From positions 1 to 64,000 of the forward strand of contig CAJNOL010000517.1 of assembly GCA_905250125.1 (NCBI GenBank): a stretch of 64,000 bases of DNA, read 5' to 3'. Position numbers and translations under genes: made by a program. Below, in pieces: positions 1-10,707 of the stretch. Below the pieces are notes generated by a model. The model was given only the letters and a program-made list of their open reading frames with translations. It had not been told where the DNA came from and ran no database searches. Origin of the DNA: Rotaria sordida (Eukaryota > Rotifera > Eurotatoria > Philodinida > Philodinidae). Positions within the stretch are counted from its first letter, which is position 1; each line of letters starts with the position of its first letter.

Positions 1-340
1 GATAGAAGAGACACAAAAAACTCGTCTTCTCTCATTTTTAACTTCCAAATATAAATTTTATAAAAATGTTAAGCTTACCCTAGAATCAAAAATGTTTCGC
101 CGCCTATGGATTCGACTTGACTACTCAACCTTGATCAATTTTGAATGAAATCAAAATATTTCACATTTAGTATTTCTAATCTGGCAAACTAAATACATGA
201 TATAGAGAGCTAATAAACTATGAATATGGGCATACATTTTGACGAAAATCATCTTGAGATATTAGAAAAAGCAAGAGAGTTATCGGTTAGATGTATCAGT
301 GACTTTGAGTGTAATTTTACTTTTCTAAGAAATAAATTAT
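1..340. other. No gene seen; possible intron of the LRR gene
   Basis: AT-rich sequence without an open frame of interest. Because the LRR exon downstream begins at a splice acceptor, this stretch may belong to an intron of that gene, whose earlier exons would lie outside the window. This is inference. Confidence 0.4.
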
Positions 341-1013
341 GAAAATGATATAATTATTATCGGTTGTCAAAAAAAATACAATGGCCGTTGGATATTTTTG
401 TAATAACTTCAGAACGAAGAGAGCTAGAGAGCTGCGATTTTCACCATTGAAAAGAGAAGATACGGAGCCATCAAAGCACATCGAAATTTAATTGACTAAT
501 CGTATGAGTTCTTAGTGAAGATTTTCGAAAACTATATTCTGAAGCTGTTTCCTTTCCACTTTAGACTTGTAATAGAAATATTCGATAGATAAAATACTTC
601 TTTTTTGATCTAAAACAAATATCATCATTCATCTCAATATAGTGCATTATCTCTGCCTAGCTACTTTTTCGGGTGATCATAGGTCAATTGACTGGAATTG
701 GGAGTCTGAAGAAAAGTCTTGTAACTCTCGAACAGAACAAGCTAGGAATCTCAGCCTTGCATAGAACGAAACAAAAGGATTTTTTCTATTAAATAGTTCT
801 ATTTAAAGTCTGAATCGGAAGGAAAATAGCCTTAGAATACTTTTTGGAAATCTTCATCAAGAACTCACCTGATTGATCAATTACTGATCAATTAAATTTC
901 GATGACCCTGGGTCTTCTTCTCTCTCGAATGGTGAAAATCATAGCTCTCTATCTCTTTTCGTTCTTGAGTTATTGCAAAAATACCTACGGTTATTATATT
1001 TTTGGACAAACGA
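341..1013. repeat. Foldback element, family A
   Basis: A long imperfect inverted repeat. The left arm (about 341-600) reads as the reverse complement of about 780-1013, with the best matched parts at 361-535 against 843-1013. The loop is about 600-780. No open frame is present. A related single arm lies at about 56315-56390. The element ends about 27 bp before the acceptor of the LRR exon, so it lies in the putative intron. Class unknown; a MITE or foldback transposon is likely. Confidence 0.7.
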
Positions 1014-1039
1014 TAGTTATACTGTTTTGTTAATCATAG

Positions 1040-1851
1040 GTATAATTCAAGATTCATTCAAGTATCTTAAATCATTGAATTATCTTGATTTATCAAATAC
1101 AAATTTACTTGATCTTGATGCATGTATATTTATTCAATTAACTGGTTTAAAAATACTTTCAATAGAACATATTTTATTTAATTGTACATCTTGTTGGTTT
1201 TCTATAGCTCGAAAAAATTCTTTACAAATATTTGGACAATGTTTAAATGAGAAAATAATACAAAATATTAATTCTCTTACTGATAAACAAATTCAATATG
1301 CTTGTTTAAAATCATCAATTGATTGTTCATTAGATTATTGTGAACCTGGTTCAATAAATTATCAACAAAAATCTAATCAATTAATTTCATTAGTTAAAAA
1401 TTCTCATATAACAAAAAAACGTACAATAGAAATTATATTTAGTATTATATTTAGTATAATTATACTTATTATTATGATTATTACATTGATTATTTTCATA
1501 TCTCGATGGAAACAAAATAAAAAATTATTTTGTTGTCATTTTTCTCAAATAACAACAACAACAACAACAACTGAAGAAACACGTCGTCGTCGTCAACAAA
1601 TAATCGATAATAATCCAACTGTAATCGAATCTGTTGTTACACATGGTGCAAATATGAATGTACCATCATATTCATGTCAAAATTATGCAAAATTTAATGA
1701 TGAAACTTCAAATAATAAACGAAAACTCTATAATCCTATGTTTGCTGATTCTCCGACATTAGATATTCGACATCAACAACAACAACAATCAGTTATGGTA
1801 TCGAATGACAATACTTCTCATAATAGTCAATTGTATTCTGAAAAACTATGA
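1040..1851 (+). CDS. Leucine-rich-repeat single-pass membrane protein, 3' exon (partial)
   Basis: This is the last coding exon of an LRR receptor-like protein. It opens at an acceptor (AG at 1038-1039, phase 1) and ends with TGA at 1849-1851, giving about 270 residues. The first part has one or two LRR units (motif YLDLSNTNLLDL) followed by a Cys-bearing LRR C-terminal cap (NCTSCW and two later Cys pairs). A hydrophobic stretch of about 25 Ile/Leu residues forms one transmembrane helix, and a basic stop-transfer follows. The cytoplasmic tail of about 110 residues is rich in Thr, Arg, Asn and Gln, with short Thr and Gln runs. The extracellular N-terminus, signal peptide and remaining repeats must lie upstream of the window. 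An in-frame ATG at 973 is not a credible start because it falls in the upstream foldback. Ligand and family unknown. Confidence 0.7.
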
Positions 1852-2467
1852 TCAGAAAAAAACAAAAAAATGAATTGAATGAAAGAAAAAAAAAACGAAA
1901 GAGTGTAAATGAATATATACGTCTGAATATAGAATATATAATCTCATATGTGTACAAAAGAATGCCATGTTTTGTTTTAACATAAATGAATTATGTCTTG
2001 ATGTATTTGAAAAAGTAACGAAGAAGAAAAAAAAAACACATAGTGAAGGACAATATAAAGAAATATTTTATTATAGTAAACAATAATCAATACAAAGCAA
2101 AAAGGAAAATGTAAGATAATTAAATAAAATATCTTTCTTTTTTATTTTTCCATTAAGAAAATCTTCACTGACATTAAAATAATGTTTAAGTTTTAAAAAT
2201 TAAATAAATAAAAAAAAAACTGTTAGTACAATCCCTACGGAATTAACATATGAAACACGATGTATTTACTGTTTCTAATTACAAGAAGATTGCTTTATTC
2301 TATCTATTTTGGGACGTATTTTTTCAATTTCCTTTTACTTAATCCTCCAGAAATGCAATAAGCAAGTAGTTCACATATTCATAACTCGACGTTATTAACA
2401 TACTGTCTGTGTCGCAGGTAGGAGGGGGAGTAGGAGTGCTGCTAAGGCGCCTATGACAGTCTGTGAC
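1852..2467. other. Intergenic, 3' UTR of LRR gene and promoter region of next gene
   Basis: A-rich sequence follows the LRR stop (several AATAAA-like hexamers, for example near 2123 and 2201). From about 2400 the base composition rises in G/C and two direct copies of ACAGTCTGTG flank the X-box-like site. This part is probably promoter. No other gene seen. Confidence 0.5.
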
Positions 2468-2481
2468 GTTCCCATAGTAAC
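2468..2481. promoter_or_regulatory. X-box-like (RFX) site
   Basis: GTTCCCATAGTAAC. It fits the RFX consensus GTNRCC-N2-RGYAAC at 11 of 12 specified positions (C instead of R in the first half-site). It lies about 190 bp upstream of the next start codon, within the range usual for X-boxes of ciliary genes. Binding is inferred. Confidence 0.45.
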
Positions 2482-2670
2482 GTTTATCACAGTCTGTGTT
2501 ATTGTGTCTAACTGATGTCTGTAGAGAGGTGAGTCCAAATTTTTACCGCTCTACGTTAACACTCCTTTCACATCGTGTTTGATAAAAGTTTGAATTTGTG
2601 TCTATTGTTTGTCATATATTTATGTCGTTATTCTATTATGAATAAAAATTTTATTATTTACAATAGAATT

Positions 2671-3537
2671 ATGACTACTCGATATCATCTTAATACTGAT
2701 CATTGGAGTAAAATGCGCATGAATGTAAGTAATATCATATCTCATATTATTTATTTTTTTATGAGATTTTCTAAATAAATAGATAATAAAAAATACTATT
2801 AATATTGAACATCGTGGACGTGTTCTTAGTTGGGAAAAACATAAAAAGAAAGCTGCACAAAATGAACTCGAAGCAGCTGCACGTGGTACACGAAATTTAC
2901 CAGAGAATGATATTGGACCGGTACATAATTTTCAAGATATTCTTACAATGGAACTTAATGAATATGTACCTGGTAGTGCATATTTTCGTCGACATACAGA
3001 ACAAAATTTAGAAAATATTAATGAACATAAGAACAAGGTGACACAATGTAAGTTTTTTTATTTTGATAATAGAATTTTAAATTAATATTTTCACTTTGAT
3101 AAATTTTCATTCGTTAATTAAATATTCTTATATAGAATCAATTATATTTTCAAAATTTGTTGTATATGTATTCAATCTTGACTTTCTTGATTTTAAGATA
3201 TTGATCAAAGTCTACGTAGATAACAGAATCTAATTTTTCTTCCATTGAATTGAATATTTATTAATACTTACATTTCACAAAGTCTTAAGATTATCTCTTT
3301 TGTTACGTTCTCATGTTGAACAAGTAAATGTTTTTTCATTAAATGCATATATCTAATGATATATGATATAATTACGTTGTATATTAAAATTTCATTTTAT
3401 AATGTTTTATTTCTTTTATAGTGGGTCATCCATTAATGACTGGTTCACAATATACTCTTATGACATTACCAACAAATCCACAAAGTGATCAAACAAGAAG
3501 TCGTGTACCTGTTTTACAATGTCGTGGAAAAATATAA
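2671..3537 (+). CDS. Small conserved-looking protein of unknown function, 144 aa
   Basis: Three exons join in phase: 2671-2724, 2783-3047 and 3422-3537 (stop TAA). The product is 144 residues, basic and without membrane segments. A predicted helix rich in Lys, Ala and Glu (around WEKHKKKAAQNELEAAARGT, residues 40-60) comes first, then motifs VPGSAYFRRHTEQNLE and a C-terminal tail ending CRGKI. I do not recognise the family. Small size, basic charge and an X-box-like site upstream would suit a ciliary or microtubule-associated protein, but that is only inference. The start is the only ATG in frame with exon 2. Intron 2 is 374 bp, longer than most introns here. Confidence 0.65.
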
Positions 3538-3607
3538 TTATTTTTTTATTTGCATAGAAAAATTCATGATGAAAATGAACAATAAATACTATTAACATAA
3601 TTGATCT

Positions 3608-4342
3608 TTAAGGGGACTCCCCCCCCATTTCCGGACCCAAAATTTTCAAATTTTTCATTTTTTTTGTTTTTTCTGCTCTACATGTGTTTTCAAGTGCCCT
3701 CTGTCTACTGGTAACGTTTTGAGAACTCAAATATAGCTCTAAAGCAAAAATAAAATCGAAAAGATAAATCGATTGCCGTAGGGGTATAGCACGATTTTTT
3801 CTTTCCTTCGCGGTTTCCTAGAAACCAGATTTTTCAGCAAAAATCTACAGAATCGCCCCCGTTTCTCAGGAACAGTAAATCTGATCGAGCTGAAATTTTT
3901 TCTACAGATAGTAGAAACACTTTAGGGGGCCTAGTTTTTTTTGTTTTGAAAAATATTGTACCGTTGAGTTTTGGCAGGCCTTACAAGACAAGCACTATTC
4001 AAAATAAATATGGATTTTTTAGGGTGCTCTTGGTATTTTGGCTTTTTTATTCGAACGGTAAGTGATAGAAAGAAACCAAAAAAAGTAGGCCCCCTGAAGT
4101 GTCTCTACTATCTGTAGAAAAAATTATAGCCCAATCGGATTTACTGTACCTGAGAAACATGGGCGATTTGGGGGTCGATTTTTAGCCATTGCAACCCCAA
4201 TATCTCCTAGAAAGAAGCATTTGAGAATTTTGAGTCTATGACAACTTTTACTCTACACATCGAGATCTATCAGCTGTGAAAGTTTCAAATTTTTCTGATG
4301 AGCCGTTCTCGAGAAACCCCGGAAAGGGGGGTGTCCCCTTAA
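3608..4342. mobile_element. piggyBac-like MITE with TTAA target duplication
   Basis: TTAA at 3608-3611 and 4339-4342 flank inverted ends GGGGACTCCCCCC and GGGGGGTGTCCCC. The interior is also largely palindromic: 3870-3920 pairs with about 4090-4160 around the shared CTACAGATAGTAGA-type motif. About 735 bp with no open frame. TTAA duplication is the hallmark of piggyBac-type transposition; the assignment rests on this and the ends only. Confidence 0.75.
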
Positions 4343-4499
4343 ATAAATTTTTTTTTTTGCTTTGATTTAAACACGACAAGAACTTTCAGATTTATATTAT
4401 ATCATGTCTTCTGAATAAGATAATATAAATTTAAAAATCCAGTTGAATTTCGAGAGGAAAACAAACGAACTTTTTGTTCAACTATCATTTTACTTACAA

Positions 4500-4960
4500 G
4501 AGAACATATCCAACTGGTACTTGTCGATCGAAGTGATATTTTGCTCATAGATAGGTCTAAGTGAGACTAGAAAAAATTTGAAACGATTTCTTCTCATAGA
4601 CGACGTTCCATATAGAGTTGTGATCATTTTCGATTTGCGACGAGGTATTCATAGCCAAACCACAAAAAAGAATTTTTCACTTGAACTTTTGCTTATAAAT
4701 AGATCTCTTGAAAGTTTCAACCAAATTAGATGGTTCCTTCTCAACTAGAGCACGTCGGGTCAAAAATTTTCGAACCCGAACCAACTCGATGAGCCCTAAT
4801 TGAAAAGGAACCATCCGTTTCGACTAAAATTTTCAGAATCAAGGGATCTATTTATAGGCAAAAGTTCTGATGAAAAATCCTTCTTTTTAAGTATTCTATG
4901 AATACTTTACTATGAACTGAAAATGGTCATAACTCTATAAGGAAAGTTTACACTCTTTCA
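4500..4960. repeat. Foldback element, family B copy 1
   Basis: Imperfect palindrome with arms about 4590-4740 and 4800-4945 and a short loop. The left side carries the family B core GATATTTTGCTCATAGATAG followed by GAGACTAGAAAAA, also found in the copies near 13915, 20130 and 36750. Non-coding. Confidence 0.7.
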
Positions 4961-5178
4961 TTAGTTTAAAAATCAGACACATCATCTTTAAACATGATTA
5001 GATCGTCGGAAAAGAATTTTGACTTAAAGTCTTGTATGAGCTTAGTATCTTAATGTTTCACTTGAAATCAAATCAAATAATAAACCATCATTCCTACTTC
5101 AACATCTAACAAATGCATTTAATCATCAAACTATTCTCATTTACTATACATAGCTTAAGAAAAGTTGCTTGTGCCTGC

Positions 5179-5293
5179 CAGAGATGTTCATCGCAACTGA
5201 AAACCTGCCGCTGCCGTGCCGCTGTCGCGATGAATTGTAAAATAAATGTGCCGCCACCGCCACCACGGCAGCACCACCATGGACATCTCTGGT
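5179..5293. repeat. GC-rich nested inverted repeat upstream of LRRC57
   Basis: Outer stem CCAGAGATGT (5179-5188) with ACATCTCTGG (5284-5293), and inner stem TTCATCGC with GCGATGAA. The loop is strikingly GC-rich (repeated GCCGC/CCACC) for this genome. It lies about 170 bp upstream of the LRRC57 start. It may be a small MITE or a structured promoter element. Confidence 0.55.
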
Positions 5294-5459
5294 GCCTATA
5301 GACATCTATTGTTTCTCTCTATATTTAAACCTTATGATTGATCAATGAAATTGTTCTTTTTTTTTAACATTTAATATGCGTGCACACCATATGATATGCT
5401 AATACGATCTATTTACAATTGATTGGTGAATTCATTTACATTTTTCGATTATATTAACA

Positions 5460-6648
5460 ATGGGAAATACCCATAGTGCTAGTAGTGGTAGTACATTGAA
5501 AAAACATATTGAAACAGCAACAAAAACTGGTGTACTTCAATATGATAATAAAAAACTTAAAGAAGTAAGAAAAAATATCAATTGAAAAATAATTTTTTGT
5601 TGTTGTTTATAATTTTTAATTATTTATTAGATAAGTCCTGGTCTTTGTCTGCCAAATTTACGTACATTATCATTAAACGATAATGAACTTCAAACAATTC
5701 CTATGGAAATTAGTTTAATGGTTAATTTAAAAAATTTAAGTCTTCGAAATAATCAAATCGGTAGGACTTTTCGTTTTGAAAATTTAAACCTATCATTAAT
5801 AAAGTAATCAGAAAAATGTAGACTGAAGTTCAGACAATTGATCGTGTCTTTTGAGATCCTCTGGAAATGCTTCTAAACGGGACCGAGCCGTCTCTAGTCC
5901 TCATCTAGTTACGATTCTACTTCTCATCAGAATATAAATGTCAGTCATATAAAATAGTTTCAAAGCTGATTTGTAATCTATTCATCATAATGTACAAGAA
6001 GAATTTAAATCTTGTTTTATTTCATTAGTTCAATTACCTGATTGTTTTGGTCAATTGAAAAAACTCGAAAATATTCAATTAGGTCAAAATCAACTTCGTT
6101 CATTACCATCATCATTTACTAATTTAAGTAGTTTAAGACAATTAATCTTATCAAATAATCGTTTTACAACTATACCTGAATCAATACTTAAATTACATAA
6201 TTTACAATTACTTGATCTAACATCAAATCAAATAACACAAATTCCAGATCATATTCAAACACTTCAAGTTGATGAATTAAATCTTAATGATAATCGAGTA
6301 AGATAAATTGATTTTTTTTTGGTCAACATTTATTTATTTATTTATTATGTTTAGATAATCAAAATATCGGATCAACTTCGTTTTTGTCCTCGTTTAAAAA
6401 CATTACGTCTTGATAGAAATAATCTCGATTTGGATACAATTCCAGTTAGTTTATTAACTGATTCAAATTTATCATTAATTTCATATGATGGAAATCGATT
6501 TGATGAAAAAGCTTTTCAAGGAAAAGAAGGATATGATAAAGTAATGATATTATCGACAATAAGAAAAGAAAATTTTTCTAAATTTATTTTGTTTTTTTTT
6601 TTTTAGTATATGCAACGTTTTACAGCAAGTCGACGAAAACTTGAATAG
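5460..6648 (+). CDS. LRRC57: Leucine-rich repeat-containing protein 57 homologue
   Basis: Five exons join in phase: 5460-5564, 5631-5760, 6029-6297, 6355-6540 and 6607-6648 (TAG). The 243-residue product is close to vertebrate LRRC57 (about 239). It starts MGNTHSAS, and Gly2 is a likely N-myristoylation site as in the family. The opening HIETATKTGVLQ matches the family N-terminus. About seven LRRs follow (units LRTLSLNDNELQTIP, LENIQLGQNQLRSLP, LQLLDLTSNQITQIP). The C-terminus GYDKYMQRFTASRRKLE is the family tail. Probably a peripheral membrane scaffold; the function of LRRC57 is poorly known. The start is the first ATG and has the expected myristoylation motif. Confidence 0.93.
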
Positions 6649-7002
6649 ACACATAGTTTTTTTTTGAAACGTATTTTTATTTTTATTGTATACATAATTT
6701 TTATTGTCGTTTATATTAATATAAGAGCAAATATATTGTCACATTTAATCATTCGTATTTACTCTGTCTTACATGAGTGTATGTGTTTTTTTCATTTATC
6801 TTCCAAAACAAATATTCAAGAAAAAGAATATCATGAACCATTAAGTATTATCGTTTACATTTACTTGCTCTCTCGATATGTATGAAAAAAAAGTTTTTGT
6901 CAGTATATGGTACTCAGATAAGTTTAGGAATGTATGATGACACATAGTTTACAAATTGCAATAAGTAAGAAGCGGAAAACTGATCTATAAATCTAAGACA
7001 AG
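6649..7002. other. 3' flank of LRRC57, nothing identified
   Basis: AT-rich 3' flank. An open stretch at 6664-6885 encodes only hydrophobic low-complexity sequence directly after the LRRC57 stop and is taken as non-coding. Confidence 0.5.
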
Positions 7003-7407
7003 TGATACGCCTCTGATGACCAATTATAGAGGCATCAACTTCATGCCACTTGCAGCTAAAACATACAAACAAACTTTGATAAACAGAATATGAGAACTAC
7101 TTGATTCGATCTTTATATGTCATTCGTAGGCTTTTCGAAAGCGCAACCGATAAGCAACTATCAATCTTTGTCACGTTCGTCGATTCTCAATAAACAAAAA
7201 AAACTAATGTTTGACATTCTCAGACTCGATGGAGCGACCATCAAAATAATGAAAGCAATCGAAGCAATTTATCAGAAATCTCGGAGTACGATTCCCATGA
7301 AAGGCAACGTCATCGAAAAACTCGACGTAATAATTGATGTCCTACAAGGAGACACTTTTCTCTTCACAATTGTAGAGAACCAGAAAGTTAAACACGAGAA
7401 AAGATGA
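7003..7407 (+). pseudogene. Decayed LINE reverse transcriptase fragment
   Basis: Conceptual translation shows RT landmarks of a non-LTR retrotransposon in order. First comes NYRGINFMPLAAKTYKQTLI (the NYRGISLL-type block), then an AFRKRNR stretch resembling QAGFRKGR but interrupted by stops and a frameshift. Last, in the frame open from 7117, come ILRLDGATIKIMKAIEAIY and DVLQGDTFLFTIV (the GVLQGDTLAPFLF block with residues missing). Stops at about 7090 and frame changes show it is dead. The YADD catalytic block is absent. It abuts the inverted-repeat complex downstream. Confidence 0.8.
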
Positions 7408-7504
7408 GCACGAAAAGGAAAATTACTTTAGACATGATGATAATAGACAGCCCGAGGAGAAGACAGCTGATTTTAAGATTGCAAGACGTCAGAAGACCTT
7501 TGAG

Positions 7505-8225
7505 ACTTCACGACTAGACATCGGCGTGACCAAAATGTCGTGACCAAAGAAAAAAAAAGTTATTCGATTATAGTTTCAATAATAAATGTGAGAACCGAAA
7601 CCTATTTAACTATTCTTGTTCAGAATTTTCTTCTCTTCAAAATTATATATAAAAGTCAAAGAATCTGATGATCCATAACAGAGAAACTTGCATCACATTA
7701 GTCGTGACTAGTGGCGGCGCCAGACTACTAGCGCCCCTCTTGTTTTGGGAGGGGAGCAGTGGAAGGTGGCGCCATCTCTACGTATGTCGTGTTCTCCAGG
7801 ATACAAATCAATAGTAGAGCCGCTAATAGCGGAACTAGAACATAAGCTTCTCTCTTCTTCTATTAAGAGTAGGAGAATGTCCTTCTACTATATTGACACC
7901 GTGTATTCTTGATTACAAGGCACGCGTGTTGTGGGTGCCACCTTCTACTGCCCCCCCCCCCCCAAACAAGAGGGGCGCTAGTAGTCTGGCGCCGCCACGC
8001 CACTAGTCGTGACCAGAATTAGTCGCGACTAATGTGATGTGATTTTCTCTGTTATGGATCATCAAATTCTTCGACATTTATATACCATTTTGAAGAGAAG
8101 AAAATTCTGAACAAGAACAGTTAAATAGATTTCGGTTCTCACATTTACTATTGAAACTATAATCGAATAACTTTTTTTTTCTTTGGTCACGACATTTTGG
8201 TCACGCCGATGTCTATTCACGACTG
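7505..8225. repeat. Large inverted repeat with nested element
   Basis: The left arm (7505-7707) and right arm (about 8007-8225) are near-perfect reverse complements: both carry GACATCGGCGTGACCAAAAT at the outer edge and GATGATCCATAACAGAGAA / TTCTCTGTTATGGATCATCA further in. The middle is occupied by a second inverted-repeat element. A further outer pair, about 7395-7450 with 8525-8585 (sharing GGAAAATTACTTTAGACAT), shows that the palindrome was longer before about 300 bp entered its right side. Confidence 0.75.
7708..8006. mobile_element. GC-rich MITE nested in the inverted repeat
   Basis: Terminal inverted repeats begin CTAGTGGCGGCGCCAGAC and run through GCGCCCCTCTTGTTT on both sides (right end reads GTCTGGCGCCGCC...CACTAG). 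A C homopolymer of 14 lies at about 7950. It is much richer in G/C than its host, so it is probably a later insertion. No coding capacity. Confidence 0.65.
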
Positions 8226-8590
8226 AAATCCTTGCTGTTTCTCCTTCGGGGAAGACGAATGCTGAGTGTAGACGTAGAGTGATTGTCTGTTGGTGGAGGT
8301 ACGAGTGAATGGGATGGATGGCTATGAGCCCGCAGGATGTATATAACAGCTTGATCTCCTGTTCACACTCACAATCACTCCGCTACCTCACCGATCCTCA
8401 CATCCCTACCTCCACCTAACCGTCCATCCCATCAGCACCTACTTGCTCATCCTTACCTGCACTCACTCGTACCTACCCTCTCTACATCCCTTTCCTCACC
8501 TACATCTACACCCAACACTCGTCTGCGCATTATCACCATGTCTAAAGTAATTTTCCTTTTCATGCTCATCTTTCCTCTTGCTCAACTTTC
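8226..8590. other. Strand-biased segment with TATA-like box inside the outer palindrome
   Basis: G/A-rich to about 8330, then C/T-rich to 8520 with repeated CACTC, CCTCACC and CATCCC. The two halves form a weak palindrome. GTATATAACAG at about 8339 is TATA-like, followed by a C/T-rich stretch. It looks like an insertion into the right arm of the larger inverted repeat; it might be the promoter or 5' part of a transposon. Function unknown. Confidence 0.4.
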
Positions 8591-10707
8591 ACCAATCCGA
8601 CAGAAAGAATTGGTACAAGATTGTTGTCGTCTGCAAACCTAGTTCGTTCGTAGATAAATGATGATAATGGTTTATATATAAATAACGCGTATGGTTAAAT
8701 TATTTTGTGTAATTGAATTATTGTCCAATATTCTATAAATAACATGAGGTTTATCGATAAATTAAAATTTGATTAGTGAGTCCGAATAGATAATTAAATT
8801 ATTAAAACATATATGTGGTTTTAGTCCTTGTTTTAATTATTATTAAAAATTGTGTTTTTATCAACAATATTATAATCATTCAATAATTAAATATGAATAC
8901 ATTGTATTCAAATGAAGATGTGAATATAGATATATTTGATTTGTATGGAAAAAACATGTGAAAACTTAAAAAATCAAAATCGAGATTGTTTGAGAAAGAA
9001 AACATTGTGTCTACCGATCAATAAAGAAATTCTCTTCTAAATAGTAATCGTTATATGCACAATGAATAATTGAAATGAATATTTTATTAATGAACGATCG
9101 ATCGCTTTCTAGAATATAAGTTAATACTACTAAGATATATATATATATATTTTTTTTTTTAATACTTTATGAATCTCTTCTTTACAATTTATCAGATCGA
9201 AAATGAGAAAATCGGCATTTTATATATGTTTCCAATTGAATAAGTATTAGCATATATGAAGTAATTGCTATTTCTTTAAGCATGTTTTTTATATGATTTT
9301 TTTAATGATTGATGCATAAAAAAGCCGCATAAGTGTCCCAAGATTAGATAGATGACATGTATAAGAAAATGTCTCACCGGGGTATTATGTAGTTTTATTA
9401 AAAAAAAAGACTCTTGTGCCACTTGTTATGAACACTATAAAATTAATTTTCAGCAGTTGATTGAGAAGGAAGGGAAGGTAATAGTATGCGTCATTCTACT
9501 TTCGTAGTCTTTCGATACATGACATTTATATATTTCTTCTTTGTTCGATTTAGTGACGAATCTTCTGAAACTTTACGATTATTTGAACAATTTGATCCAT
9601 CGGAAAAGGATGACCTTTGAATTTTTTGTTTTTACTGTATGACATTTTCTTCTTAGAATAAACAAAAGAAATTTCGTAGGTTTTTTAGAAGTTTCTTTTT
9701 TCTTTTTTAATTAACATTTAAATTAATATATATTATCATAGTTCATCAATTTATATTCACACTGTTTTAGGAGTAATTTATTCATGTGTTAGTCTATATA
9801 AGTGTTCACAGAAAAATTGCAATGAATTGTTGCCTTATTATCACTATATTTACTTCTTGTCTCAATGCTTATAGAAAAAAACAAGAGCAAAAGAAAAGAA
9901 CATATATATATATATATATATAGAAATGGTCGATCTAGTTCTTCATTTTTTTAATGGAACGACTCATTCCATATTTTGTTTTTTGCTTTACTTCTTGAAT
10001 GATAGTGACAATCATATTTGTTATTACAATGAATCGTGCGTGAGGATGCTGATGGTTGATGAAGATAATATAACAATGTTCTCCTTTTTTTTTCTTCTCT
10101 TAGCTTTTTGATGGAAAACAAGATGAATTCTTTTCCTGTCACACCTATTGTCAATGGGTTGTCAGAATTGATGGAAACGAACTCGTTTTTTTTCTTTTTT
10201 ATTAACCATTATCATTCATTCATTAATATAGAATGAGAAAAAAATAATAGTGAAAAGATAGGGACGTATAAAGGATCGGCATAAATAAGAATAAAAAACG
10301 TAATCCATTTATGCATCAATATAACATGCTATTATAATCATCTTTTTTCATTATAACAAGACATAGACTTCTTCATTGGTTTTCTTATCAAATACTTTAT
10401 GAATTACTTATTAAATGAGAATTTTGTTTTTTTGGTTGTATCTTAAATACTCTGACAAAGGATAATAAGAAGCAAAAGAAAAGAAAGAAAGACTTTTATC
10501 CTCCGCTAACATCTCTTCAAAATGTTCTTATTGATTCATAATTACTCAGCGAAAAAAAGTTTTTCCTTTTTTTTCTCTATCTCGCTATTTTTCTCGTCTT
10601 TTTCCGAGCGATGAAAGGGCAGCATGGTTGACATCAAAATAACAACAATGTTAAACATCACCACTATTATTCACAATTATATTCTCACATTCGTATAGTA
10701 ACTCAAT
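8591..10707. other. Intergenic; one possible orphan terminal exon
   Basis: Very AT-rich with TA runs (9140-9150, 9902-9922). At about 9554-9620 an acceptor-like TTTAG precedes a frame reading ETLRLFEQFDPSEKDDL then TGA, and a 24-bp open segment between AG and GT lies at about 9455-9478. They could be the last exons of an unseen gene or a relic, but no connected upstream exons were found. The rest of the stretch shows nothing recognisable. Confidence 0.35.

Noticed and set aside
9455..9620. Two small exon-like segments as a gene
   Set aside because: Too short and without upstream coding exons; mentioned only as a possibility in the intergenic entry.
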